A stretch of 64,000 bases of DNA from Gammaproteobacteria bacterium (GTDB taxonomy: Bacteria; Pseudomonadota; Gammaproteobacteria; SZUA-152): contig JAOUJW010000021.1 of NCBI GenBank assembly GCA_029882975.1, positions 1 to 64,000 on the forward strand, in the 5' to 3' direction. The notes beneath the pieces are model-generated. The model saw only the letters and a program-made list of their open reading frames with translations. It had not been told where the DNA came from and did no database searches. Below are positions 46,811 through 56,789 of this stretch, piece after piece; the first letter of the stretch is position 1, and the number at the start of each line of letters is the position of its first letter. A program made the translations under genes and the position numbers.

Positions 46811-49402
46811 ATGGAAAAACCGATGAAGAAAATGCTGAGTGATTTGGGAAGGGTTTTTGAACGTCTGCCGGACGGGTTAAGGAATAGGCGCTGGTGGATC
46901 TGGTCCGGGTTTCTGCTTAGTCTGGTGTTGTTGTTGCCCGGAGCAGGTAAATTCGAGCTGGATTTATCGGATGAGCAGTTTTTTCGGGAACAAGATCCGG
47001 TGCGTGCGGCTTATGACAGATTTCGGGCCCACTTTGGTGGAGATGAGTCCATCTATATTGTGTACCGTCCCAAAGACGGTGATTTGTTCTCCGATGCTTC
47101 TTTGAAAGCCTTACAGGGAATACAAGAAGAGTTGCTCAACTATCGGGCTCAATTAGCACCGGGGGAGTCTTCGCCGTTTGATCGTGTTACGGATGTGACC
47201 ACTTTGCTAAATGTGAGTTATCTGGAAGCCAGTGACGACGCACTGATAGCCCGGCCGTTTATCGGGCAGGATTTGCCGGTAACACAAGCACAACGTGCGC
47301 TACTGAAGCGCCAAGCCCTGGAGCACCCTATTTATCCCATGGTCTACATATCGCCGGATGGTAGCTATGGCGGTATTTTGATACATACGGATTTTAAGGC
47401 AACCAAGGTCCGTCCGGCAACGGAAGTCAGTGATATTAGTCTGGACAATATCGACATGGACGCTTTTGATGTAACCAAAGCTCAAAGTTCTTCAGAAACA
47501 CTTTATGCCAATTCCGAATTCGAATTTGTCACCATGGAAGAGTACGCCAGGGTGACCAAGGCCATTTATGCCGTTATCTATAAAAGCCAATACCTCGATG
47601 TCCTGGAATATTTTCCTATGGGGGCTCCGGTTGTAAATACGTATGTTCTGGATGAGATGGCACCGCAGGTCAATATGGTCATGGCTATTTCTCTGCTGTT
47701 GATCATTGTAATTCAGTGGTTTCTCTTTCGATCCTTGTCTGCCGTGGTGTGGCCTCAGCTGATTATCATTGTATCAGCCGCCATGGTTGTAGCGACTCTG
47801 GGGTGGTTGGGTATAACCATGAACCTGATGATTAACGTGGTGATTCTGCTGGTGATGGTGGTGGGTGTGGCCGATTCGGTGCATATCTTGTCCGGCTATA
47901 TGTACTTTCGAAACCAGGGGCAAGTCCATGAGCAGGCTTTACGCTCCACTTTCCGAAAATCGGGGGTGGCGGTTTTACTGACTACATTAACAACGGGATT
48001 GGGTATGTTGTCCTTGACCATTGTCCCGTTGGTACCAATTCAAAATATGGGGATCGCGGCCGCCTTGGGAGTGTTTTTCGCCTTCGTTATGAGTATTGTG
48101 ATTTTGCCCTTGATGTTGGATATTTGGAATCCCGTAGGCAAACGCGGTGTCGCCGGACACCACAGAGTGCAAAAATGGTTGCGCCGGATAGAGCACTGGG
48201 GTTACGAGCAACCGAAGTTAAATATTACCGTGTTTGCCGTCATTATGGTGGTTTTCCTGGTGGGCGTGAGTAAGGTTGAAGTGGATTCCAATTTTATGGA
48301 ATTGTTTGATACGGACTCTCCCATACGCATTGCGCAAGAAACGGCAGAAGCCAAAATGGGCGGTACCATGGGAATGGAACTCATGGTGAGTTCTGAAACT
48401 GACGATACGTTTAGGGATCCACAAGTGCTCAATGCCATGGATGGTTTTCAACAGTGGCTGCGAACCACGTATCCGGATGTCATGGTGCGCATTTACTCTA
48501 TTGTTGATGTTGTGAAAGACGCCAATCGTTCCCTCAACGGTGGCCGTGAAGAAGCCTATAGTGTGCCGCAGGATGAGCAGGTATTACGCCAGACCTTGTT
48601 TATGTTCTCCAATGCCAATCCTAAAGAACGCAGACGGGTGGTGTCAGATACTTACCGGGATGCCCACATTACTTTGCTGATGAAAAATCGTGGTACCAAG
48701 TCATACATTGCCATGGTGCGGCATATGCAGCAGGAGTTGGAACAACGATTTGCGCCACTCAAAGAGCGTTACCCGCAATTGAACGTTACGCCAACCGGTG
48801 GTTTGGTTTTGATGATTAAAATCCTGGACTTTGTCAGTTGGTCCCAGATCCGGGGTTTTAGCCTTGCTCTGCTGGCTATTAGTGTGGTTCTGTTGTTGAC
48901 CTTCCGTTCCGTCAGGGTGGGGTTGTTGGCATTGTTTCCCAATTTATTGCCTTTATCCGTCGTGTTCGGATTAATGGGGTATTTGGGAATTCCTTTGGAT
49001 GCGGACACCTTGATTGTGGCGCCGGTTATGATTGGTATTGTGGTGGATGATACTATTCATTTTCTCACACATTACCGGGCTTTGATGGAAGAGAAAGGGG
49101 ATATTGATGCAGCGATAGTTGATTCGTTTAGGGAAGTTGGTCAAGCCATTACCTTTACTACAGTGATATTGCTGGGAGCATTTTTGGCCTTTGGCTTGTT
49201 GGATCATCAGGGAATAAAGAACTTTGGATTGTTGGCGGGGGTGGCTGTTGCAACCGCTTTGGCCGGGGATTTGTTGTTGCTGCCCGCTCTTTTGAAAGTA
49301 ACACGCAGTACCTTTGGCTTTGGCCCGGCACAAACTGCTTCACGAAGAACTCAGTCAGAGACGGTTGCCTCGTCGCCGGGTATTACAGGAGAAACCAAAT
49401 GA
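46811..49402 (+). CDS. RND-superfamily permease, MMPL/HAE3 type
   Basis: 863 residues. Two halves each with six transmembrane helices and one large periplasmic loop: helix 1 near 33-50, helices 2-6 about 280-440, helix 7 near 475-490 and helices 8-12 about 685-845. This layout and size fit the HAE3/MmpL/HpnN group that moves lipids and hydrophobic molecules, smaller than drug-efflux AcrB (~1,040). There is no adaptor (HlyD/AcrA) gene in the cassette. It overlaps the LolA-like gene by 4 bases (ATGA), which argues for joint function. Confidence 0.92.
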   Translation: MEKPMKKMLSDLGRVFERLPDGLRNRRWWIWSGFLLSLVLLLPGAGKFELDLSDEQFFREQDPVRAAYDRFRAHFGGDESIYIVYRPKDGDLFSDASLKALQGIQEELLNYRAQLAPGESSPFDRVTDVTTLLNVSYLEASDDALIARPFIGQDLPVTQAQRALLKRQALEHPIYPMVYISPDGSYGGILIHTDFKATKVRPATEVSDISLDNIDMDAFDVTKAQSSSETLYANSEFEFVTMEEYARVTKAIYAVIYKSQYLDVLEYFPMGAPVVNTYVLDEMAPQVNMVMAISLLLIIVIQWFLFRSLSAVVWPQLIIIVSAAMVVATLGWLGITMNLMINVVILLVMVVGVADSVHILSGYMYFRNQGQVHEQALRSTFRKSGVAVLLTTLTTGLGMLSLTIVPLVPIQNMGIAAALGVFFAFVMSIVILPLMLDIWNPVGKRGVAGHHRVQKWLRRIEHWGYEQPKLNITVFAVIMVVFLVGVSKVEVDSNFMELFDTDSPIRIAQETAEAKMGGTMGMELMVSSETDDTFRDPQVLNAMDGFQQWLRTTYPDVMVRIYSIVDVVKDANRSLNGGREEAYSVPQDEQVLRQTLFMFSNANPKERRRVVSDTYRDAHITLLMKNRGTKSYIAMVRHMQQELEQRFAPLKERYPQLNVTPTGGLVLMIKILDFVSWSQIRGFSLALLAISVVLLLTFRSVRVGLLALFPNLLPLSVVFGLMGYLGIPLDADTLIVAPVMIGIVVDDTIHFLTHYRALMEEKGDIDAAIVDSFREVGQAITFTTVILLGAFLAFGLLDHQGIKNFGLLAGVAVATALAGDLLLLPALLKVTRSTFGFGPAQTASRRTQSETVASSPGITGETK

Positions 49403-50280
49403 AACAAGCTTTTTTTTACGTATGTGCTGCACTGATAGGAATGGGCTTGAATTTTGGAATCGGTTCCGCTCACGCCGGTCAGGCTGAAGATATTATGCAA
49501 CGGGTCGTGGATCGCGATGACGGTGCAAGTAATTATTCCAAGCAAATAGTGGCTACCTGTCGCTATACCATTAGCGCTGGACGGTTGGCTTGTGCGGATA
49601 CCCCCAGAGTAAAAGTATTGGAAAGCGTGCAAAAGGATTTTGGTGACAATGGGAAAGACAGTCGCAGTATCAGTTTTATACAAAAGCCGGTGGCAGAGCA
49701 GGGTATTGGGTTTTTACAATACGATTATGATGATCCGCTAAAGGATACAGACCAATGGATGTATTTATCGGCACTGAATAAAGTCAAACGCATAGTGTCA
49801 GGTAAGCAAAATCAACCTAAGGAAGGTACCTTGTTTGGCTCGGAAATCGCGTATGAGGATGTCGAACGTCCGCATCTGGATGACTATTCCTATCGCTTGT
49901 TGAAGGAAGAGACTTTTCAGGGACGTCCTTGTTGGGTGATAGAGGCGGTCCCAAAGCCGGAGCGGGCTCGTAAAAGCAATTACTCAAAGTCAGTGCAATG
50001 GATCGATAAAGAACGGGACATGGCTTTGAAAATAGTTTCCTATGACCGACGTCAGCGTGAGGTTAAGCAGGTGACTTTTGCTGCAATTAAATTGATAAAT
50101 AATATCTGGGTGGCACATAGGATTAATTTCAATAACGTGCAAACCCGACGAATCACGACCATGAAAACGGATGGGATAAAAATGAATATAGATGTGGAAG
50201 ATGAACTGTTTGGGCAAAGGGCGCTTACGGATGCAGGCTATCGCGCCGGCCGGCTACAACAATTGCGCGGTCAATTGTAG
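49399..50280 (+). CDS. LolA-fold periplasmic protein (outer-membrane lipoprotein-sorting type)
   Basis: 293 residues. Signal peptide to about residue 27 (SAHA|GQAED). The mature protein has the pattern of PF17131-type LolA-like proteins: IMQRVVDRDDG, DPLKDTDQWMYL, RIVSGKQ and GTLFGSEIAYEDVERP. The fold binds acyl chains in a beta half-barrel. Start overlaps the permease gene and the beta-barrel gene begins 7 bases after its stop, so it is well placed as a periplasmic shuttle between the two. It is distinct from true LolA at 38036. Confidence 0.88.
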   Translation: MKQAFFYVCAALIGMGLNFGIGSAHAGQAEDIMQRVVDRDDGASNYSKQIVATCRYTISAGRLACADTPRVKVLESVQKDFGDNGKDSRSISFIQKPVAEQGIGFLQYDYDDPLKDTDQWMYLSALNKVKRIVSGKQNQPKEGTLFGSEIAYEDVERPHLDDYSYRLLKEETFQGRPCWVIEAVPKPERARKSNYSKSVQWIDKERDMALKIVSYDRRQREVKQVTFAAIKLINNIWVAHRINFNNVQTRRITTMKTDGIKMNIDVEDELFGQRALTDAGYRAGRLQQLRGQL

Positions 50281-50287
50281 ACAGGGT

Positions 50288-51574
50288 ATGAGACAATTAC
50301 TCTATACCTTGGTGCTAGGGCTGTTGGTGCCTTCATTGTTCGCGGCAGAAGAGTTGGATATGAATTTTGACGTTACCGGCACAATGGAAACCGACGCGCT
50401 GGATGGTCTGGAAAATCAAAAACCTTGGCGGTTGCACATCAGTTATTTGCAAAACTGGCATTTACCGCAACGACAAACCGACTTGCAGCATCTGGATTTA
50501 AAACTGCAGGTGGAGACGCTGTTGGCTGAACAACTTTACGCAGTAGTGGATGCGACCCTGGTAGCAAGGATAGGCGATGATAGTCAAATCGATGCTAGTC
50601 AAGCGCTGGACTGGGATTCGAGGGTTCAGGCTTTGTATTTGCAGGGTAGATTGGATCAGTTCAGTATGAAAGCAGGTTATCAAACTGCGGTTTGGGGAAA
50701 AATGGATATGCTTGGCGTTACGGATCGCTTAAGCCCCTGGGATTTTTCCCAGTTTGCTTACACCGCACCACAGGATGCGCGTATCGCTCAAGGAATAATC
50801 ACCGCATCGCATTTTATCAACTTCGGCACGGAAGCGGAGTTTGTTTATAATGTCGCTCCACAGGTGAACCGATACCCTGGTGGCGGTGCTCGGTATTTGC
50901 TGGAACAGCAACTGGGGTACCGTAACTTTTCTCTTGACGAAGCCAAACCGCAAACGTTTTCCGATTATGAGCTGGCTTTGCGCTTAAAGCTGAGTAGAGG
51001 GAGTTTTGACGGTACGTTTACCATTGCCCGTTTGTTGCAAAATGACCCGTATTTTGAATTCGTTGCGACCGATCAGTTTCGCGCCCTATATCCGGATTAC
51101 TATTTGCTGGCGTATTCATACAATTTTGCCGGTGATGGGGTATTGTGGAAGTTGGCCTTGGCTTATTCTGCCAAACGCAGTTTGTTTCTGAATGACAAGC
51201 GTACGGAGATGGACTCCATTCAATGGGGTGGGGGGGTGGATTTGAATTTAGGAAACGATTTAATATTAAGTGCGGAAGCGACCTACGCATTCCTGGACCT
51301 ACCCGGTACAGCCCCGGTTCAAAGAAACGATTCCCGGTTGGCGACACGAGTGTCCAAATCTTTCATGCATAAAGATTTGGAAACAGTTTACTATTTTCAG
51401 TACCACGTAGAAGATCACGCCCAAACCCACAGCGGTTCACTCAGCTATCACCTGAACGACGAGTGGTCTGTGGATTTGGTTTGTACCGTGTTTGAGGTTA
51501 ATGACTCGCAGGCACCTACCCAATTTATGGACGATTGGGATAGTGTAAGCATAAAAACCACCTATTCCTGGTAA
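50288..51574 (+). CDS. Outer-membrane beta-barrel protein of the RND/LolA-like cassette
   Basis: 428 residues from ATG 50288 (a longer frame from 50192 lies inside the previous gene). Signal peptide to about residue 18 (LFA|AEE). The mature part alternates polar and aromatic residues with many short strands, and the C terminus ends TTYSW, an aromatic end recognised by the BAM machinery. I cannot assign a substrate; it resembles DUF1302-like barrels found with RND permeases and LolA-like proteins. It closes the cassette, convergent with the DUF3592 gene. Confidence 0.8.
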   Translation: MRQLLYTLVLGLLVPSLFAAEELDMNFDVTGTMETDALDGLENQKPWRLHISYLQNWHLPQRQTDLQHLDLKLQVETLLAEQLYAVVDATLVARIGDDSQIDASQALDWDSRVQALYLQGRLDQFSMKAGYQTAVWGKMDMLGVTDRLSPWDFSQFAYTAPQDARIAQGIITASHFINFGTEAEFVYNVAPQVNRYPGGGARYLLEQQLGYRNFSLDEAKPQTFSDYELALRLKLSRGSFDGTFTIARLLQNDPYFEFVATDQFRALYPDYYLLAYSYNFAGDGVLWKLALAYSAKRSLFLNDKRTEMDSIQWGGGVDLNLGNDLILSAEATYAFLDLPGTAPVQRNDSRLATRVSKSFMHKDLETVYYFQYHVEDHAQTHSGSLSYHLNDEWSVDLVCTVFEVNDSQAPTQFMDDWDSVSIKTTYSW

Positions 51575-51586
51575 TTCTTATCACGG

Positions 51587-53458
51587 TCAGGCGGCGCCTT
51601 TGATTCGCATGTCCATGTAGTGTTTCAGTTGCTCCGCCAGATCGCGGCCGTTAATGCTTTCGGCAATAGTGATTTTGTTGTTGTCGTGTTTTACGGCCCG
51701 TATATTAAAATGTTCAATTTTTTTCACCCCTTGTCCGGTACTGCCGCTGCGATACAGCTCCAGTTCTTTCAGTTCATCACTGCGAATGTGATGCTTGCCA
51801 ATAGGGACAATAAATAAACGCCTCGATACAGCAATTTCTCCCGGGCGAATGCGAGTACGCAGATTGTTTAAGGGGACATAAATGAGAGCGATAGTGGCAA
51901 TCAGTGCCACAATGGCAAAGGGTATGGAGAATACACCGGTAAAGATGCTAAAGGCACCGTCACCGAATTGCGTGTTTATGCTGTAAGTGGCAAAACCAAA
52001 CCCGGCGGCAAATACAAACGCAAACAACGTCAGGATCTTGCCGCGGAACATGGGAAAATAAAACTCATGCTGGTCGCCGTTGTTGATATACCGCAGGACC
52101 GGTGCCAAGGCTGTATCATCCAGATCTCCTCGATTGATGGCGGCCTCAATTTGCTGAGCCTGGTCTTCGCGTTTTTGTTGCATTTGTGCGCTGAGGTCGT
52201 GGAACACGGTGGACGAGACTTTGCCGGTTTTAAATACGGGTATGTTGTACTGACGCTTTAAATCAACTCCGGGTAGGTTTGCGCGCAGGTTCAAACGCCA
52301 GAAATTATATGCCTCGCTCCGAGTGACATCGGCTTCGGGCAAATTATCGGGTACGTCAAATCGGAACGATAAGCGGATGCCATTACTTTGGGGGCTTACG
52401 CCCGCTGTACCGGCTTCCGCCCATTTAATGGTTTCACGGCGGCGACGGTTGTCACCGCTGCCTGATACATAACTATGGACGCATTCCAGCTCCACTTTGT
52501 ATATGGCGTCGAGTTGGTGCAGGTTTTCGATATACAAATGGCCGCCCACGTGCCCACCTATAGAACCGGGGAAGGGATCCATAACCAACTTGATTACACC
52601 GAAACGCTTCCATTCACGGGTCAGGTTGACTGCTTTGACAGTGAGAAATATCCCCGCCAGGGGGAATAGCAGGCCGGCCAGTGCCCCATAGTTCGATTTG
52701 GCCAGTTCCTGTGGTAAAACGAAAATCAAAGGAAGTGTGAGGGCATTCCACAAGCCCGCGAACACCCACATTGCTATCATCTGGGTGTTCGCATTGGAAC
52801 GGATTTCGTTGTTACGCCACTCTTTTTTGTGCTGCCAATACTGGTGGTCATTGGCGCTGGTGTGGGGGTTGTTATCCGAAACCAGGTCGCGTCGTTGTTG
52901 TACGAATTCCTTAAATTCCATTGATGAACCTGTCTCGGCGCTATGGTGTTGCCATTGTTGCTTCAGTTGTCGCAGGGACGGTTGAGGGTTTTTCCGGGTG
53001 GATCGAAGTCCGGCATAGGCGACAACGGATCCAATGAGTATAAACACAGAGCAAAAAATCGTCACGAAAACCAGCAACCCCCAACGCATGTCGCGGTCAA
53101 TAACCGATTGCGAGGGGTTGGCAGGGTCAAACCACACAGTGATAGAGTTTTGAGCACTTTGAGACGATTCCAATCGATGTTGTAGTTGTTCCTGATAGCG
53201 GCCGATATTGTCTGAAAACTGTGCTACGTAGACACGCTTACCTCTGTAGGTGGTCTGGTCTACCTGGTATTCATATTCCGCTTCCACACCATTGTCCGGT
53301 CGCTCGACGTTAAGGACTATCCCTGATGCAGATTGCCATTGCTGCATAGCTACCCAGTCTTGCACCATGGGTACGGTGGTTTGCCCGAGAAAGTATAGCC
53401 CGCCACCGGCAAATGCCAGCCCGAACAGCAAGGTAAAGATAGCGTTAATGCTTCTCAT
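51587..53458 (-). CDS. DUF3592-domain membrane protein
   Basis: 623 residues. N-terminal helix (8-27), a DUF3592 region (VQDWVAMQQWQSASGIVLNVE to WFDPANPSQSV), helix at about 128-152, two helices near 232-280, a large soluble region, then two helices near 475-535 and a basic C-terminal domain. DUF3592 proteins have no established function. It stands alone on the minus strand between the transport cassette and a small outer-membrane protein. Confidence 0.8.
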   Translation of the reverse strand: MRSINAIFTLLFGLAFAGGGLYFLGQTTVPMVQDWVAMQQWQSASGIVLNVERPDNGVEAEYEYQVDQTTYRGKRVYVAQFSDNIGRYQEQLQHRLESSQSAQNSITVWFDPANPSQSVIDRDMRWGLLVFVTIFCSVFILIGSVVAYAGLRSTRKNPQPSLRQLKQQWQHHSAETGSSMEFKEFVQQRRDLVSDNNPHTSANDHQYWQHKKEWRNNEIRSNANTQMIAMWVFAGLWNALTLPLIFVLPQELAKSNYGALAGLLFPLAGIFLTVKAVNLTREWKRFGVIKLVMDPFPGSIGGHVGGHLYIENLHQLDAIYKVELECVHSYVSGSGDNRRRRETIKWAEAGTAGVSPQSNGIRLSFRFDVPDNLPEADVTRSEAYNFWRLNLRANLPGVDLKRQYNIPVFKTGKVSSTVFHDLSAQMQQKREDQAQQIEAAINRGDLDDTALAPVLRYINNGDQHEFYFPMFRGKILTLFAFVFAAGFGFATYSINTQFGDGAFSIFTGVFSIPFAIVALIATIALIYVPLNNLRTRIRPGEIAVSRRLFIVPIGKHHIRSDELKELELYRSGSTGQGVKKIEHFNIRAVKHDNNKITIAESINGRDLAEQLKHYMDMRIKGAA

Positions 53459-53673
53459 ATGATTGATAATCTATATTTTTTCGTTTGTGTATCTATCGAC
53501 CCGTGGGACAGCAGCTTGATGTGCCCAAAGCGGGAGGTGGTCACAGTTTACTTATAGGAGTTTAAATAAGTAGCCGAAATTCGCAATAAATTGTACACTG
53601 TCACCATCTAATAAAAGACAATAAATGTTTGTTTTTGAGGGAATTTATAAAAATGATATCTGGGGGATTTGTG

Positions 53674-54261
53674 ATGAGAGTTATGCGATTTGCTGTCTAT
53701 TTGACCATATTGCTTACCGGGGCCGTGGTTTCTGCGGGTGTGGCTTTTGCAGATGGGCCGTTTCCAAAAACTGGGGACAAATCAATGGATTTCACATTTG
53801 ATGGTTTGGAAATCGGAGGCTATAGGTTTGGCGTGGGCGGGACGTACTGGCTTGCGGATGATCTTGGCCTGAATAGCAGCCTGAGTATCGCAAATTCCGC
53901 TTCAGATAATTCAGGTGTGGGTGGTTCCTCTTCGCTGGAATCTACCGGTTACGGTTTGTCTCTCGGTCTGCGAAAACCGTTTAAGAAAACAGATAGTCTC
54001 GCTATCGTTTATGGCTCTAATATTGGTTACCGATATTCCAAGTCTGAATCGCAAAGTGTGGTTTCCAGCACCAGTCGGTCAAAATTCTATTTTGTAGACG
54101 TGCTCTTAGGGGTTGAATATTTTTTCAATCGACAGGTGTCCGTTTCTGCCGACTATGCGGTAATCTATAGTAAATCCAAATCGAAAAATGAAATCAGTAC
54201 GGTTAGTTCACGCGGCATATCAGACAATGTCAGTGGACTTAACCTGCACGTGTATTTCTAA
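53674..54261 (+). CDS. Small outer-membrane beta-barrel-like protein
   Basis: 195 residues from ATG 53674 with a GGGGG run 8 bases upstream; ATG 53653 and an upstream start at 53629 are alternatives. Signal peptide to about residue 27 (AFA|DGP). The mature protein is rich in Ser, Gly and aromatic residues in alternating strands and ends HVYF, an outer-membrane barrel signature. It may form an 8-strand barrel of the OmpW/OprF-N type, but no family is certain. It is monocistronic. Confidence 0.7.
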   Translation: MRVMRFAVYLTILLTGAVVSAGVAFADGPFPKTGDKSMDFTFDGLEIGGYRFGVGGTYWLADDLGLNSSLSIANSASDNSGVGGSSSLESTGYGLSLGLRKPFKKTDSLAIVYGSNIGYRYSKSESQSVVSSTSRSKFYFVDVLLGVEYFFNRQVSVSADYAVIYSKSKSKNEISTVSSRGISDNVSGLNLHVYF

Positions 54262-54397
54262 GCAATACTAAAGCAATACAATACATCGTTACTATGTTTT
54301 CTCTGTCACAAACCAGGAAAGGCGGGCGAAAGGGGCATGGTTGTACCTCCGCACACGCGCCAATGTTCGTTTCAGAGCCAATCTAATTTCTGACGTG

Positions 54398-54432
54398 GTG
54401 GGCACGGTTTTTTAACGAGCGGCTGTGCCCAC
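54398..54432. repeat. 8-bp hairpin GTGGGCAC/GTGCCCAC
   Basis: Perfect 8-bp inverted repeat with a 19-base loop that includes T6. It lies in the 278-base gap between the small barrel gene and the beta-propeller gene. It resembles small dispersed palindromes and could also limit read-through. Confidence 0.55.
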
Positions 54433-54539
54433 GAAGGCGAATGGTCTTGGCCAATCGAAAAATTGTCCTATTTGCTTTCACTAAGAATCTCCCTGTACTA
54501 TGGTAGGAAAAGTGGCAGAGATTTATTCAGGGAGTGTCT

Positions 54540-55610
54540 ATGAAATATTCAGTTGTGCTGGGGCTTGTAGTCATTTTGCTTACGGCAACAGCCTGCAAAC
54601 AGAGCATACGAGAGACTGTAACGCCGTCACCCCAAGGTGATGCTCTGGCCCTACCCCAGGAAAACCACTTCAACAGCTTGAAACAACTCACATTTGGTGG
54701 ACAAAACGCAGAGGCCTATTTCTCTTATGATGGCTCTAAATTAATTTTTCAGTCTACTCGGGATGCCTTGCAGTGTGACGCCATATTTGAAATGAACACC
54801 AATGGCAAAGAGGTTAAGTTATTGTCCTCGGGTAAAGGGGTGACTACCTGCGCCTTTATCTCTCCCGGTGAAGATTCCATTATTTACGCATCCACTCATT
54901 TAGCCGGTGAAAAATGTCCGCCAAAACCGGACTATTCAAAAGGCTATGTTTGGTCATTGTACAAAAGTTTCGATATTTTTCGAGCCAAACGGGACGGATC
55001 GGAGCTGCAGCAATTAACCCACACTGAGGGTTATGATGCTGAGGCCGTGTATTCTCCGCAAGGAGATCGTATTGTGTTTACCTCCGTACGAACCGGCGAT
55101 CTGGAATTGTTTTTAATGAAGCCTGATGGTAGCCAAGTGGAGCAGATCACTCACGAGGATGGTTATGATGGCGGAGCTTTTTTTTCTCGGGATGGGCAAT
55201 GGTTGGTGTGGCGTGCATCGCGACCTAAGGGTAAACAGTTGGAAAGTTATCAGAGTTTGCTGGCCGAAGGATTGATTCGACCGCGCAATCTGGAAATATT
55301 TATCATGCATTTGAAGGAACGAAAGCCTATCCAGATTACGAATAATGGTGCAGCCAATTTTGGGCCTTATTGGCACCCGGACGGAAAGCATATTATTTTT
55401 TCATCCAATATGCATAATCCTCACGGACGAAATTTTGATTTGTTTTTAGTTAATATAGAAACCCGGCGCTTACAACAAGTTACCTATTATGAAGGTTTTG
55501 ATGGTTTTCCCATGTTTTCTCACGATGGTAAAAAACTGGTATTTGCATCAAATCGCAATGGTAAAGTGCAGGGGGAAACTAATATTTTTATAGTGGACTG
55601 GTCCATGTAA
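54540..55610 (+). CDS. TolB-like beta-propeller protein, probably exported
   Basis: 356 residues from ATG 54540, with GGGAG 5 bases upstream (GTG 54534 is inside the site). Signal sequence 1-19 ending TATAC, a marginal lipobox. It has at least four PD40-type blades, each with a F/Y-S-x-DG-x-x-hydrophobic core (AYFSYDGSKLIFQS, AVYSPQGDRIVFTS, AFFSRDGQWLVWRA, PYWHPDGKHIIFSS, PMFSHDGKKLVFAS). Such propellers bind partner proteins in the periplasm. It is not TolB itself, as there is no tol-pal context. Confidence 0.85.
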   Translation: MKYSVVLGLVVILLTATACKQSIRETVTPSPQGDALALPQENHFNSLKQLTFGGQNAEAYFSYDGSKLIFQSTRDALQCDAIFEMNTNGKEVKLLSSGKGVTTCAFISPGEDSIIYASTHLAGEKCPPKPDYSKGYVWSLYKSFDIFRAKRDGSELQQLTHTEGYDAEAVYSPQGDRIVFTSVRTGDLELFLMKPDGSQVEQITHEDGYDGGAFFSRDGQWLVWRASRPKGKQLESYQSLLAEGLIRPRNLEIFIMHLKERKPIQITNNGAANFGPYWHPDGKHIIFSSNMHNPHGRNFDLFLVNIETRRLQQVTYYEGFDGFPMFSHDGKKLVFASNRNGKVQGETNIFIVDWSM

Positions 55611-55664
55611 TCCAAGCCGGGTGGCGCAGGAAGGCGCTTTAACGGGCGGGATGAAGGAGGGCGT

Positions 55665-56789
55665 ATGAAAAGGGCAGCCATAAGGATTATTGGAACACTA
55701 ATATTAATTATGTCAGCACCGTCGCGACTCTATGCTGAGCCGCACAAAAGCGTGTTCGGCTTTGAGTTTGATTTACCGTCCGGTTGGCAGGTGTTGGCAC
55801 CGTCGCCCAAAGGCGTATACAGCAACGAAACCCTGCAAACGCTGGGGTCGGTGAATATCTTCCGCACCAAGACATTCGGCAGTTTGCTCAAAAACGTCAA
55901 AGCAGGGACGGCCGAATTTTTGTTTCGTAAGAACGCCGCCGGGGATGGATTCCACAGCAATGTGTTGATTCAGTTAGTTCCGGTGGATACAAGCAAACCG
56001 CTTGCCTGTGATTCCATGCAACAAACACTTGAGAAAGCTTATAGTCGTAAACTGGTTCTAAAGGATTGTGGCAGCAAAAGTGTAGAAGGTATGAAGTATT
56101 TACAATACGCTTACGAGCGACCCGTGCAGGGAACCACTTTGATTCATCATGAATTGCCCATTGGTAATAACAGTAAACTTCTCATTTCCGGTTCCGGCGA
56201 AAGCAGTAACATAAAAGAACTGCGTCGTTTTCAGCCTAAGCTGGCTGCGATCGCTGCGGCTTATATCAACAGCATGCAGGACCTGGGTGAATCGGCCGAG
56301 CAAGCGTATCAATCCGGGGAGCATGGGCAGGCATTTCAGTCCTATGTACGTTTGGCTAAATTAGGGGATGCAGCCGCGGAATACAAAGTGGGGTTATTGT
56401 ATGAACAGGGGCAGGGAGTCGGTCAGGATACACAAAAAGCCATCGACTATTTTCAAGCCGCGGCTGCCAGGAATTACGCCGCAGCTATTACCAAAGTTGC
56501 GGAGGCGTATTATCGTGGAACTGTATTAAAGAAAGATCGTGGTAAAGCAGTGCAGTTATACAAGCAAGCAGCGGAGCTGGGTGATGCTGCGGCACAAAAC
56601 AGCTACGCTTCCTTACTGTATTTGGGCATTGATGTTCGGCGAGATCAAAAACAAGCCAAGGATTGGTTTGAAAAAGCCAGGCGTCAAGGGCACAAACAGG
56701 CGGAAAAAAATCTTATCTCAATCTACAAATCCGAGGCACGTTCCACCAGTTTGTCCGACTACGGGTCGGATAATACGCAAACCGATTGA
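55665..56789 (+). CDS. Exported Sel1-repeat protein
   Basis: 374 residues, with a strong GGAGG site before ATG. Signal peptide to about residue 24 (LYA|EPH). Residues 25-205 form a domain I do not recognise; residues 215-355 hold about four Sel1/TPR-like repeats (GDAAAEYKVGLLYEQGQGV, NYAAAITKVAEAYYRG, GDAAAQNSYASLLYLG, GHKQAEKNL). Sel1 repeats bind other proteins. It follows the propeller gene by 55 bases on the same strand and may be cotranscribed. Confidence 0.85.
   Translation: MKRAAIRIIGTLILIMSAPSRLYAEPHKSVFGFEFDLPSGWQVLAPSPKGVYSNETLQTLGSVNIFRTKTFGSLLKNVKAGTAEFLFRKNAAGDGFHSNVLIQLVPVDTSKPLACDSMQQTLEKAYSRKLVLKDCGSKSVEGMKYLQYAYERPVQGTTLIHHELPIGNNSKLLISGSGESSNIKELRRFQPKLAAIAAAYINSMQDLGESAEQAYQSGEHGQAFQSYVRLAKLGDAAAEYKVGLLYEQGQGVGQDTQKAIDYFQAAAARNYAAAITKVAEAYYRGTVLKKDRGKAVQLYKQAAELGDAAAQNSYASLLYLGIDVRRDQKQAKDWFEKARRQGHKQAEKNLISIYKSEARSTSLSDYGSDNTQTD

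Noticed and set aside
54540-55610. TolB of the Tol-Pal system
   Set aside because: No tolQRA or pal genes nearby and the N-terminal TolB domain is missing.
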